A stretch of 17,938 bases of DNA from Candidatus Eiseniibacteriota bacterium (GCA_014729455.1 WJJW01000206.1:1-17938); one strand, 5' to 3'; shown: positions 7,703 to 14,491, numbered from the stretch's first letter. A program made the numbers and translations. Notes: a model not told the origin generated them from the letters alone.

Positions 7703-8686
7703 TCACAGATACCCGTTCTCCCGATACCAGATCCCCGTCCGGCGGAGCCCCTCGTCGAGGCCGATCCCAGGCGCGTAGCCGAGGTCGCGCTTGGCGCGGG
7801 TGATGTCGAACGCCCGGTTCTGCCGGTACCAATCCACCCGCCTCGGGAAGATCGGCGGAGCGATCCCGAACGGACGGCAGAGCTTCTCGCAGACGTGTCC
7901 GGCGACGACGAGCGGCGTGACCGGATACCGGTGGATCCGGACCTCCACGTCCAGCGCGGCGGCGACCTTGCGGACGATCTCCTCGATTCCGTAGTACTCC
8001 TCGTCGGCGATCAGGTAGGTCCCGCCGACGCCGCGTCCCGGATCCATGCACGCGAGGAACGCGTCGACGAGGTTGTCGATGTAGAGCGGGTGGTAGAGCG
8101 TCTTGCCGTCGCCGAACATCGGGAAGGACCCCTTCGCGACGCGGCGGAAGATCATCAGGAACCGCTCGGGATCCCCGGGGCCGTAGATCGCCGCCGGGCG
8201 GAGGATCGTCGTCGCCATGCCGCCCGCCTGGTATTCGGCCACGACCGGCTCGGCGAGATACTTCGTCCGCTGGTAGTAGTCGGCCGGCTGGATCGGGGCG
8301 TCCTCGCCGGCCGGGGGATGGTCGATGTTCCCGTGGACCCCGCAGGTGCTGCAGTAGACGAAGCGGGTCACCTCTCGGGCCGCCGCGCTCTCGAGCGTGA
8401 TGCGGGTCCCCTCGACGTTCACCTCGTCGTAGTACCGCTCGGGGACGTTCAGCTCCCGGAACGCCGCGGCGAGGTGGAAGACGACCTCGACCCCGGCCAT
8501 GCAGGCGTCCACCGCTTCTCGATCCGTGACCGATCCGATCCGGACCGTCGCCCCCTTCTCGCGGAGGCGGTCGCAGGCGAGCCCTTCCTTGTTGTCGAGG
8601 GCGACGACCTCGTGACCGTCCTCGAGGAGGCGCTCCACGAGCGCCGTGCCGGTGAACCCGGTCCCGCCGGTCACCAAGATTCTCAT
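7703..8686 (-). CDS. NAD-dependent epimerase/dehydratase (extended SDR)
   Basis: This 327-residue extended short-chain dehydrogenase should bind NAD(P) and act on a nucleotide sugar or a related oxidised substrate. It starts with the dinucleotide-binding loop 'MRILVTGGTGFTG' (Gly7, Gly10, Gly13), followed by 'VVALDNKEG' (28-36), HLAAAF (71-76), 'VYCSTCGVHGN' (110-120) with Ser113/Thr114, and the catalytic Tyr138-X3-Lys142 in 'YYQRTKYLAE'. 'ILRPAAIYGPGD' is the usual substrate-loop motif. The exact reaction (epimerase, dehydratase, reductase, or a 3-beta-HSD-like role) cannot be fixed. The start at 8686 has GGAGG at 8691-8695 five bases upstream; an upstream in-frame ATG at 8740 has no ribosome site. 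It heads the operon epimerase-AsnB-methyltransferase and diverges from the carbamoyltransferase. Confidence 0.9.
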   Translation of the reverse strand: MRILVTGGTGFTGTALVERLLEDGHEVVALDNKEGLACDRLREKGATVRIGSVTDREAVDACMAGVEVVFHLAAAFRELNVPERYYDEVNVEGTRITLESAAAREVTRFVYCSTCGVHGNIDHPPAGEDAPIQPADYYQRTKYLAEPVVAEYQAGGMATTILRPAAIYGPGDPERFLMIFRRVAKGSFPMFGDGKTLYHPLYIDNLVDAFLACMDPGRGVGGTYLIADEEYYGIEEIVRKVAAALDVEVRIHRYPVTPLVVAGHVCEKLCRPFGIAPPIFPRRVDWYRQNRAFDITRAKRDLGYAPGIGLDEGLRRTGIWYRENGYL

Positions 8687-8708
8687 CGATCCTCCGTCGG
8701 GCGCCTCG

Positions 8709-8735
8709 CCGGGGGCCGTCCCGGCCCGCCCCCGG
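8709..8735 (-). other. GC-only hairpin in the leader of the epimerase operon
   Basis: CCGGGGGC (8709-8716) and GCCCCCGG (8728-8735) form a perfect 8-bp inverted repeat around an 11-base loop. It sits 14 bases upstream of the GGAGG of the epimerase gene, so it would be in the 5' leader if transcription starts further right. There is no T-tract, so it is not a classical terminator. It could affect mRNA stability or translation, or be a chance product of very GC-rich DNA. Confidence 0.4.
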
Positions 8736-8825
8736 GACACTGTACCGCCAAACCGCCCGCTCCGACTCCCCCCTATCGACGCTTTCGGGCCCCTCGGTGA
8801 GGCTTCATCGAGGTCCCGCGGGTCC

Positions 8826-8836
8826 GGTATACTTCC
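8826..8836 (+). promoter_or_regulatory. Candidate -10 element upstream of the carbamoyltransferase gene
   Basis: GGTATACTTCC contains TATACT (8828-8833), matching the -10 consensus in five of six positions. It lies about 83 bases before the ATG at 8916, within the 229-base divergent region. A weak TTCATC sits at 8804-8809 with an 18-base spacer. The element resembles those at 2830 and 14315. Confidence 0.35.
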
Positions 8837-8915
8837 GGGTTCCGATCCCGGCGGGAAGGCGGTTCGGATCGAAGACTCCAGTTCCGGATTGGATCAAACG
8901 AAGATAGAGGAAGGC

Positions 8916-10730
8916 ATGCGGATTCTCGGAATCACGGACGGGCAGACGAGCGGCGCCGCCGTCATCGAGGACGGGCGGGTCCTCGCGGCGGTCAACGAGG
9001 AGCGGATCGTCCGCCTCAAGCTGGCTCGGGGCTTCCCCTGGAAGTCGATCCACGAGGTGCTCGCGCTGAGCGGGACCGACCCCTCCCGGATCGCCGGCGT
9101 CGCGGTCGCCCAGCGGGACATGGAGCTCCGCGAGGAGGTCTCCGGCTGGCCCGGCTGGTTCGAGGCCCGCGAGCAGGATCAGGATCTGCACAGCACTTTC
9201 TTCCAGCTCGGCGCCCGGTTCGGGCACCTCGCCCCGAAGATGCCGGGCTTGCGGAGCCTCTACTATGGGCTGCGGACGCCGGCCTACCGGCACCGCCGCG
9301 AGCGGATCCGCCAGATCGTCGCCGCCGAGTACGGGATCACCGCCCCGGTCCGGTTCTTCCACCACCACTACACGCACGCCACCTCCGCCTACTACACCTG
9401 CAACTTCGACGAGGCGCTGGTGGTCTCGATGGACGGTGGAGGGGACCGCGACTCCTCGCACGTCTACAGCGTCCGCAACGGACAGTTCGAGTTCCTCAAC
9501 AAGGCGAGCGCGTACGATTCGCTCGGTAATTACTACGCGTACGTGACCGCCCTGTGCGGCTTCAAGGCGAAGCGGCACGAGGGGAAGATCACCGGGCTGT
9601 CCGCCCGCGGAGAGCCGCGGTACCGGGATCTCTTGAACGCGATGATCGCCTGCGAGGACGGGCACCTGCGGAACAACGGACGGGTTCTGTTCAACCAGGC
9701 GCTGGAGAAGATCCGATCGGCGCTGCCGAGGGACTGGCGGAAGGAGGACATGGCCGCCTCGATCCAGACGGTGGCCGAGGAGGTCGCCCGGGAGTACGTC
9801 CGCTACTGGGTCGAGAAGACCGGCCACAAGAACGTCGCCCTCTCGGGAGGGCTGTTCGCCAACGTCCGGATCAACGAGGAGATCCATCGGATCCCAGGGG
9901 TGGAGCAGACGTTCGTCCATCCCGGGATGTCGGACGAGGGGCTCGCCGTCGGCGCGGCTTTCGCCTACCAGAACGCCCTCGATCGGGCCGCGGGGCGACC
10001 CTACACGCCGCGGGAGCTGAAGGACGTCTACTTCGGGACCGGCTACGGGCAGCACGAGATCGCCGAGGCCGTCAAGAGCTCGGGTCTGGAAGCGCGCTAC
10101 CTTCCCAGCCAGCTCGAGGAGGAGGTCGCCGAGCTTCTTTCGCAAGGCAAGGTGGTCGCCCGCTACGACGGGCGGATGGAGTACGGACCGCGGGCGCTCG
10201 GCAACCGGAGCATCCTGTATCAGCCGGGCGATCCGACGGTGAACGACTGGCTGAACGAGCTGCTGCGCCGGACGGAGTTCATGCCGTTCGCTCCGGCGAC
10301 GCTCGCGGAGGAGAGCCACAAGCTCTTCCACGATCCGGACGGCGCCCTCGACACCGCACGCTTCATGACGATCACGTTCCACTGCACTCCGTGGATGGCG
10401 GAGCGGTGCGCCGGCGTGGTCCACGTCGACGGGACCGCCCGGCCGCAGGTCGTGCGCCGCGACGACAATCCCTCCTACTACGACATCATCGACGGGTATT
10501 ACAAGCGGACCGGAGTTCCCGTGATCATCAACACGTCCTTCAACATTCACGAGGAACCGATCGTCCGCTCGCCGCAGGATGCGATCCGCGCCTTCCTCGA
10601 CAGCGCCCTCGACTACCTGGCGATCGGCGACTTCTTGATCCCCGGACCGGTCGGGAGCGCGGCGACCCGCAAGAAGTGGGAGGGGAAGAGCAAGTGGGGC
10701 AAGGCCGTCGACTCGCCGACGTCGCGCTAG
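8916..10730 (+). CDS. O-carbamoyltransferase, NodU/CmcH family
   Basis: This 604-residue protein should transfer a carbamoyl group from carbamoyl phosphate, through a carbamoyl-adenylate, to a hydroxyl of a sugar or other small molecule. The N-terminal Carbam_trans_N (Kae1-like) domain starts with 'MRILGITDGQTSGAAVIEDG'. It holds the metal-binding cluster 'FFHHHYTHATSAYY' (147-160) and 'SMDGGGDRDSS' (171-181). The later 'ALSGGLFANVRINE' (308-321) and 'VHPGMSDEGLAVGAA' are family signatures. The C-terminal domain has 'GRMEYGPRALGNRS' (419-432) and 'FMPFAPA'. Length and all family motifs are complete. The ATG at 8916 has a GAGGAAGG upstream; the frame is open earlier but with no sensible protein. 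The gene stands alone on the plus strand. Its position next to glycosyltransferases and AsnB suggests it carbamoylates a sugar of the same glycan. The TAG stop sits in a CTAG shared with the opposite-strand LamG remnant. Confidence 0.94.
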   Translation: MRILGITDGQTSGAAVIEDGRVLAAVNEERIVRLKLARGFPWKSIHEVLALSGTDPSRIAGVAVAQRDMELREEVSGWPGWFEAREQDQDLHSTFFQLGARFGHLAPKMPGLRSLYYGLRTPAYRHRRERIRQIVAAEYGITAPVRFFHHHYTHATSAYYTCNFDEALVVSMDGGGDRDSSHVYSVRNGQFEFLNKASAYDSLGNYYAYVTALCGFKAKRHEGKITGLSARGEPRYRDLLNAMIACEDGHLRNNGRVLFNQALEKIRSALPRDWRKEDMAASIQTVAEEVAREYVRYWVEKTGHKNVALSGGLFANVRINEEIHRIPGVEQTFVHPGMSDEGLAVGAAFAYQNALDRAAGRPYTPRELKDVYFGTGYGQHEIAEAVKSSGLEARYLPSQLEEEVAELLSQGKVVARYDGRMEYGPRALGNRSILYQPGDPTVNDWLNELLRRTEFMPFAPATLAEESHKLFHDPDGALDTARFMTITFHCTPWMAERCAGVVHVDGTARPQVVRRDDNPSYYDIIDGYYKRTGVPVIINTSFNIHEEPIVRSPQDAIRAFLDSALDYLAIGDFLIPGPVGSAATRKKWEGKSKWGKAVDSPTSR

Positions 10731-11077
10731 GAGGCTTCGCCGACTTCCCGCAGGAACGTGTCGCGTAGCTGCTGGATCTCGCCTCCCGTCAGCGCCCGAG
10801 CGAAGACCTGGACCTCGTCGATCCGACCTCGAAAGCGATCGAAGGCGGTGCCCTTCGCGTGCCCGTTGTACCTCCCGGAAACCTCATCCGCCGCCCCGTG
10901 CCGCGCTCGGGAAGTACCGACGGTGGATTCCTCCGACCATTGGCTCCGAACGGCTCTCTCCGGCCTCCTCGGAATCCATAGGCCATGGGATCGGGCAGCC
11001 CTCTGCCCGTGCCAGTCGTCTGCCCGATCGCGCTGCCGGTTTTCTGAAGTTCCCCGTGGATCCGTAACGCTCCCCAC
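10727..11077 (-). pseudogene. Degraded LamG-domain (concanavalin-like) protein, C-terminal remnant
   Basis: The last 49 codons (10727-10876) read 'FRGRIDEVQVFARALTGGEI' and then QQLRDTF to a stop. This is the typical end of a LamG/Laminin_G_3 jelly-roll domain, where 'F.G.IDEV..Y.RAL...EI..L' is conserved. Upstream in this frame the sequence turns into Arg/Ser-rich text unlike LamG. Weaker LamG-like text ('GALRIHGELQKTG' around 11050) is in another frame, so at least one frameshift, or a deletion, is likely. No signal peptide or plausible start was found. The stop codon occupies the CTAG at 10727-10730, which on the other strand is the stop of the carbamoyltransferase. LamG domains in secreted proteins usually bind glycans or other surface ligands. 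The call is secure only for the last 150 bases. Confidence 0.55.
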
Positions 11078-11386
11078 GTCGGGTTGGCATGGTCACACTG
11101 CGGATCAGCGCGAGAGCTTCGGCAGCTGCTCGAGGCCGGCCTGACTTCTCCGGTCTGCTTCTGCGTCGCCAGTACCGGCGGAAACTCTGACGAGATCACG
11201 TCGATCGAGGACGGCCCATCCGATGCCAGGCAAGAGGAAAGAAGACATGCGAGAGAGGCTACGTTGCCCGATGACGTAGCCTCAGTCCGCTCAATCCGGA
11301 CGAGATTTCCCAAAGGGACAACGGCTGTGGAGCTTCAGGTGGCTCCCCTGATCACAGCAGCGCGTTGTGGATGGAGGTCGGATCTC
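10877..11386. other. Non-coding or decayed interval between the LamG tail and the Kelch gene
   Basis: No convincing gene is seen in this stretch. Open frames exist on both strands, but their products have no family features and no ribosome sites. On the minus strand the part near 11050 may be older LamG sequence shifted out of frame. Base composition is visibly less GC-rich than in the glycan locus. The hairpin at 11255-11283 lies here. Confidence 0.5.
11255..11283 (-). terminator. Perfect 10-bp hairpin downstream of the Kelch gene
   Basis: GAGGCTACGT (11255-11264) and ACGTAGCCTC (11274-11283) are exact inverted complements around a 9-base loop. The structure lies about 100 bases past the Kelch stop on the minus strand, where a transcript end or mRNA-stabilising hairpin would be expected. 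There is no T-tract on either side, so a classical intrinsic terminator is not shown; a factor-dependent end, a processing site or a protein-binding palindrome are alternatives. Confidence 0.4.
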
Positions 11387-12652
11387 CTAGCGACACACCT
11401 CCAGCTTGCCGACCAGGTGCCGGTCATCCACGGCCAGCCGGTACAAATAGCAACCGCTCGGAACCGCTTTGGCGCATCGGTCCAGACAGTCCCACCAGGC
11501 GGTGTGCCGACCCGCCGACAGGCGGCCGCTCTCGAGGGTGCGCACATGAGCGCCGCGTATATCGTAGATGCGCAGGTCGACCATGGAGCTTGCTGGCAGT
11601 TCGAAGATGATCGCGCCACGCCCCACCAGCGGATTGGGCCGCACACCGTGCTTCACGCCGTGGATCGCTCCGCCAATCGACGATACAGGTGAGTCGCTGG
11701 TCCCGAAGCAAGCAGAGTGATTGTCGGGATAGAACGGAAATCCGGGGGGGGAGGGTGCGGATCCAGCGACGACGAAGACACAATCATTCAGCGTGCCGCA
11801 CGCTACTCCCTCGCGCGCTAGGAGCATCGGCGTGCACGCCTCCCACGTATCGGTGACCGGATCGTAGGCCTCCACTTCATTTCCCAGCGTTCCCCGCCCG
11901 CCGGCCACGTAGATCTTGCCGTCCCGGACGGCGCAGTCGGCGAAGTTGCGAGGGGTCGGGATGTCGGCCACGCGGGTCCACGTGCCAGTTTGGGGATCGA
12001 ATGCATGGACCCGCGCCGTGAGTGGGTCCTGGTCGGTGCAGCCGGTCATTGCGTACGCCAGGCCGCCGAGCGTGGCGTAGACGATCGTGTCGCGCTGCAG
12101 CGGCATTGGCGATTCGCTCGACCAGGAATCGGTCACGGGGTCGTACGTCTCGACGACATCCAGCGTTTGCCACCCCTCACGCGTGAACCCGCCGAAGACG
12201 TAGATCACCCCCTCCAGAGCCGCGCATCCTCCCCAGCCGCGATCCTGCGGCATGGGCGCCAGGCCGCTCCAGGTATCCGTCGCGGGATCATAGACCTCGT
12301 TGGCCGAAGTCGTCGTGAAGGAGGAGATGTCGCCGGTGCACCCGCCAATCACGTAGATACGACCGTCGTCTCCGACGGCAACCATGGCCCCCCACCGTGA
12401 GGTCGGCAACGGCGCCGCGGTAGCCCAGGTGTCGGTTGCCGGATCGTAGACCTCAACCACCGATAGAGCGGCGTGGGGGGGCGTTTCCTCCTGGCCTCCG
12501 ATGACGTACATCCTGCCGTCGAGGGTCACCGACGCCGGGGCCCAGCGCACGGTCGGAATCGGGGCGTGCTCGCTCCACTCCTGGGCGCCGACTGGGGCGC
12601 CGACTGGGATCGTGAACAGTAGCAACGCAATCAGCAGACGGGTGATCGGCAT
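11387..12652 (-). CDS. Exported Kelch-repeat beta-propeller protein with FlgD-like C-terminal domain
   Basis: This 421-residue exported protein has a signal peptide 'MPITRLLIALLLFTIPVGAP' with likely cleavage near residue 23. Six Kelch repeats follow (about 35-79, 85-129, 136-180, 185-228, 234-270, 279-297). They are recognised by 'YVIGG/YVFGG/YVAGG' and 'YDPATDTW/YDPVTDSW' pairs and should fold as one beta-propeller. The C-terminal 84 residues (338-421) resemble the FlgD-Ig/type-IX-like sorting domain: 'NPLVGRGAIIFELP', 'VDLRIYDIRGAHVRTL', 'GRHTAWWD', 'VPSGCYLYRL'. The protein is probably surface-attached or secreted; the ligand is unknown. Start: the ATG at 12652 has GGAGGAG six bases upstream (12659-12665), whereas the in-frame ATG at 12667 lacks one. 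It lies 52 bases after the ECF sigma gene and is likely co-transcribed. A 12-base perfect tandem duplication (12583-12606) encodes PVGAPVGA in the signal peptide. There are about 13 cysteines, many for an exported bacterial protein. Confidence 0.9.
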   Translation of the reverse strand: MPITRLLIALLLFTIPVGAPVGAQEWSEHAPIPTVRWAPASVTLDGRMYVIGGQEETPPHAALSVVEVYDPATDTWATAAPLPTSRWGAMVAVGDDGRIYVIGGCTGDISSFTTTSANEVYDPATDTWSGLAPMPQDRGWGGCAALEGVIYVFGGFTREGWQTLDVVETYDPVTDSWSSESPMPLQRDTIVYATLGGLAYAMTGCTDQDPLTARVHAFDPQTGTWTRVADIPTPRNFADCAVRDGKIYVAGGRGTLGNEVEAYDPVTDTWEACTPMLLAREGVACGTLNDCVFVVAGSAPSPPGFPFYPDNHSACFGTSDSPVSSIGGAIHGVKHGVRPNPLVGRGAIIFELPASSMVDLRIYDIRGAHVRTLESGRLSAGRHTAWWDCLDRCAKAVPSGCYLYRLAVDDRHLVGKLEVCR

Positions 12653-12658
12653 GACAGA

Positions 12659-12665
12659 CTCCTCC
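12659..12665 (-). promoter_or_regulatory. Shine-Dalgarno that sets the Kelch gene start
   Basis: The minus strand reads GGAGGAG here, six bases before the ATG at 12652 and overlapping the alternative upstream ATG at 12667. It therefore favours the shorter protein, whose first residues form a normal signal peptide. Confidence 0.75.
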
Positions 12666-12704
12666 ATGGGGCAGGTGTCTGCGCGGTTCCGACGGCACCT
12701 GCCC

Positions 12705-13583
12705 TTAGTTCAGGTCGTAGAGCTCCCGCAGCTCATCGGTGCGCAATAGACTCCGCAGGACCGCACTGTAGTCCGGGGGATCCATGAACGGCGTGTCCGC
12801 GAACAGCGCATCGCAGTGAGATGTCACAAGGTCATCGATCTGCGCCGTGCGTTCACGGACGACATCACGCACTTTGCGCAACGATCCTCCGCCGAAGGTC
12901 AGTTCATTCGGATCGAGGTAGCCGGCATCGATCAGCGCCTTCGCCTTGCGTTTGCAGCGACAGCGGTTGCAATCGGAGACGAGACTGCAGCGATCGTCGA
13001 GAAAGCTCCTCAGACAGCGACGGGCACGTGAGAGCTTCTGGCGGAAGCTCTCGCGCGAAATACCCATAATTTCGCCGCCCGTGCGATCATTGGTCTGCCA
13101 GATTCCGCCGATCACGAATGCGAAGCGCTGGTCACGATTCAAGCAAATCAGCATGCCCATGAGACAACTGATGCGCACCTCCTCCGCGATGAGCGGCGCG
13201 TCGGTCGCTCCGAAGCGAGTGGGCAATAGTTCTCCATCGGGCAATTCGTCGAGCATGCGATCGTAGTTGGCGAACGACACGCATAGCTTTTCCGATCCGG
13301 TGCGCTTCAAATCCAGGACATGGTTGTAGAGGATCCGATAGAGCCATGTGCGAAACGCGCTGCGCCCGGCGAAGCTGCTGAGGCGGGTGAGCATCTTGAT
13401 CAGGACATCCTGGGTGATGTCCTCCGCCACCTCGGGTGTGAAGACCATGCGCAGGGCCGTGTTGTAGATCCAGGCCTGGTGGCGGCGAATGAGCACCTCG
13501 AGAGCGGAGCGGTTTCCGTTCTGTGCGGCCCGCACAAGCTCCGCATCCGGGATGTCGTCGTCATCGGCACGAAACGGATTCAT
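12705..13583 (-). CDS. ECF-type RNA polymerase sigma factor with C-terminal Cys-cluster extension
   Basis: This 292-residue protein has a sigma-70 region 2 at about 28-94 ('ALEVLIRRHQAWIYNTALRM', 'AEDITQDVLIKMLTRL', 'FRTWLYRILYNHVLDLKR'). A region 4 helix-turn-helix lies at about 140-195 ('GGEIMGISRESFRQKLSRAR'). It should direct RNA polymerase to a small set of promoters. The extension of nearly 100 residues after region 4 begins with Cys199-X5-Cys205-X2-Cys208-X-Cys210, followed by 'KRKAKALIDAGYLDPNEL'. It could bind zinc or respond to redox state; similar Cys-rich tails occur in some sigma factors of FCB-group and myxobacterial genomes. No anti-sigma gene lies next to it. The ATG at 13583 has GGAGG ten bases upstream. 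The Kelch gene follows after 52 bases, so the sigma factor is probably co-expressed with an exported protein. Confidence 0.9.
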   Translation of the reverse strand: MNPFRADDDDIPDAELVRAAQNGNRSALEVLIRRHQAWIYNTALRMVFTPEVAEDITQDVLIKMLTRLSSFAGRSAFRTWLYRILYNHVLDLKRTGSEKLCVSFANYDRMLDELPDGELLPTRFGATDAPLIAEEVRISCLMGMLICLNRDQRFAFVIGGIWQTNDRTGGEIMGISRESFRQKLSRARRCLRSFLDDRCSLVSDCNRCRCKRKAKALIDAGYLDPNELTFGGGSLRKVRDVVRERTAQIDDLVTSHCDALFADTPFMDPPDYSAVLRSLLRTDELRELYDLN

Positions 13584-13841
13584 GGTTTCAGAGCCTCCAC
13601 TCGGGTTTGACGGACGTGCCGGCCGGCCGTGACGGCAAAGGACACGATTTTCGGAGATTCGCCTAACTCCTTATTGGTCGGCTTGTTGAAAGACATGGTA
13701 ACGCACATCGAGCCCGGCATGATCGGGCATCAAGTCGGAAGCAGCCTGGGGGGGAGAGAAGTGACGAGACCACCCGGGCTTCGTCATCTAGAGAAAGCTG
13801 TGGCGGAAACCGTCCAACCGACGATCCCTTCTCTTCTTGCA
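13584..13841. other. Intergenic stretch upstream of the ECF sigma gene
   Basis: No gene is supported here. The longer open frames have no recognisable product. GCCCG/CGGGC (13712-13728) is a short 5-bp inverted repeat downstream of the small ORF on the minus strand, too weak to call a terminator. No clear promoter hexamers for the sigma gene could be picked out. Confidence 0.5.
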
Positions 13842-14102
13842 CTAACTCAGATGCAATCTTCGAAACACGATCTTCTCGATATGCTGCATGCCGTCCGGGC
13901 TGGAGTTGAGTCCGATGAAGCGACCGGTTGCCCCCGTGCGGGCGATGTGCGTGGTGTCGGCCGGATCCAGGGAGAGCGAGATCGGAGAGCCAGTCATGCC
14001 GGATCCGTACCCTCCGTCGACGATTGTGAACGTCCAGGTCTGCGCGGTCGTGGGCACGATTGCGACCAGGACGAGGGCCGCGAACATGGTGAACGGATGC
14101 AT
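13842..14102 (-). pseudogene. Short exported ORF, probably the truncated N-terminus of a larger secreted repeat protein
   Basis: The ORF encodes about 86 residues. A clear signal peptide 'MHPFTMFAALVLVAIVPTTA' is followed by 'TWTFTIVDGGYGSGMTG' and 'SPISLSLDPADTTHIARTG'. This resembles the first blade of secreted proteins whose repeats read 'W..E.VD.GG..G...SLALD..G.PHISY'. Such proteins normally run for several hundred residues, but here the frame degenerates after 'LNSSPDGMQHIEKIVF' and stops. No continuation was found in the other frames between 13663 and 13841. A GTG at 14108 with AGGGGGA upstream is an alternative start. It may be a remnant or a genuine small secreted protein. It lies upstream of the sigma factor on the same strand. 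Confidence 0.5.
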
Positions 14103-14292
14103 CTTCACGCAGTGTCCCCCTTGCGATGGATCCGCCCTGCGCAGACATGGGAACGAAACGGCTGCGTGCAATTGGAACAGAGCCCGATCATGAGCACCAC
14201 GGCAAGCCTGGACATCGGCGCCGGTGGGCGTCCGGAACCGTAGCCGCCCGCCGGTTTACGGTCCCGGCTCCCACCCCGACCCGGTCCGCCAT

Positions 14293-14322
14293 TTGCTAGA
14301 AGCCCCTTCTCGGTGGTATAGT
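14293..14322 (+). promoter_or_regulatory. Candidate sigma-70-like promoter for the large exported protein
   Basis: TTGCTA (14293-14298, four of six matches to the -35 consensus) and TATAGT (14317-14322, five of six to the -10) are 18 bases apart. They lie about 170 bases before the ATG at 14492. The -10 is embedded in GGTATAGTCC, the same pattern seen upstream of the genes at 2931 and 8916. This is the best-formed promoter candidate in the window. Confidence 0.45.
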
Positions 14323-14476
14323 CCACCCGCTCGACGAATCGGTGCCGGCCGCGCACTCCGAGCGTCTCCTCCCTCTTCCCGCCTCGGCGCGGCCCACCGA
14401 TGGAGGTGAACAGGACCCGAACCCTCCCGATCCCACCGAAGCGACCTGCAAATCCGTGACCGTAGGGGAGGAGATC

Positions 14477-14483
14477 AAAGGAG
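14477..14483 (+). promoter_or_regulatory. Shine-Dalgarno for the large exported protein
   Basis: AAAGGAG lies eight bases before the ATG at 14492. It supports this start over other possible in-frame starts upstream (such as the GTG at 14455), and the signal peptide begins directly downstream. Confidence 0.75.
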
Positions 14484-14491
14484 TCGAAGCC

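Larger units (their letters stand above)
14109..14491. other. Leader/intergenic region before the large exported protein
   Basis: These 383 bases have no convincing gene. They contain a candidate promoter (14293-14322) and the ribosome site at 14477-14483. A tiny ORF (14400-14459, 19 codons) has no ribosome site. A 36-codon minus-strand ORF ending at 14105 begins MSRLAVVLMIGLC but lacks a ribosome site and shows no family match. Confidence 0.5.

Noticed and set aside
6080..8800. A 906-codon plus-strand open frame antisense to the AsnB and epimerase genes
   Set aside because: The product is a low-complexity run rich in Arg, Asp, Glu, Val and Pro, typical of the antisense shadow of high-GC genes, while the minus-strand proteins have complete family motifs.
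8805..10550. A 581-codon minus-strand open frame antisense to the carbamoyltransferase
   Set aside because: Shadow frame with no domain features; the plus strand has every NodU/CmcH signature.
11740..11760. G-run near 11747-11754 in the Kelch gene that might hide a frameshift
   Set aside because: The Kelch frame is continuous through it and the FlgD-like domain follows in frame, so there is no sign of an error.
14105..14215. Short minus-strand ORF starting MSRLAVVLMIGLCSNC, possibly a lipoprotein, ending in a GTGA overlap with the small exported ORF
   Set aside because: No ribosome site, no good lipobox and no further support; the overlap may be chance.
14400..14459. Possible 19-codon leader ORF before the large exported protein
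   Set aside because: No Shine-Dalgarno sequence and no attenuator-type structure around it.
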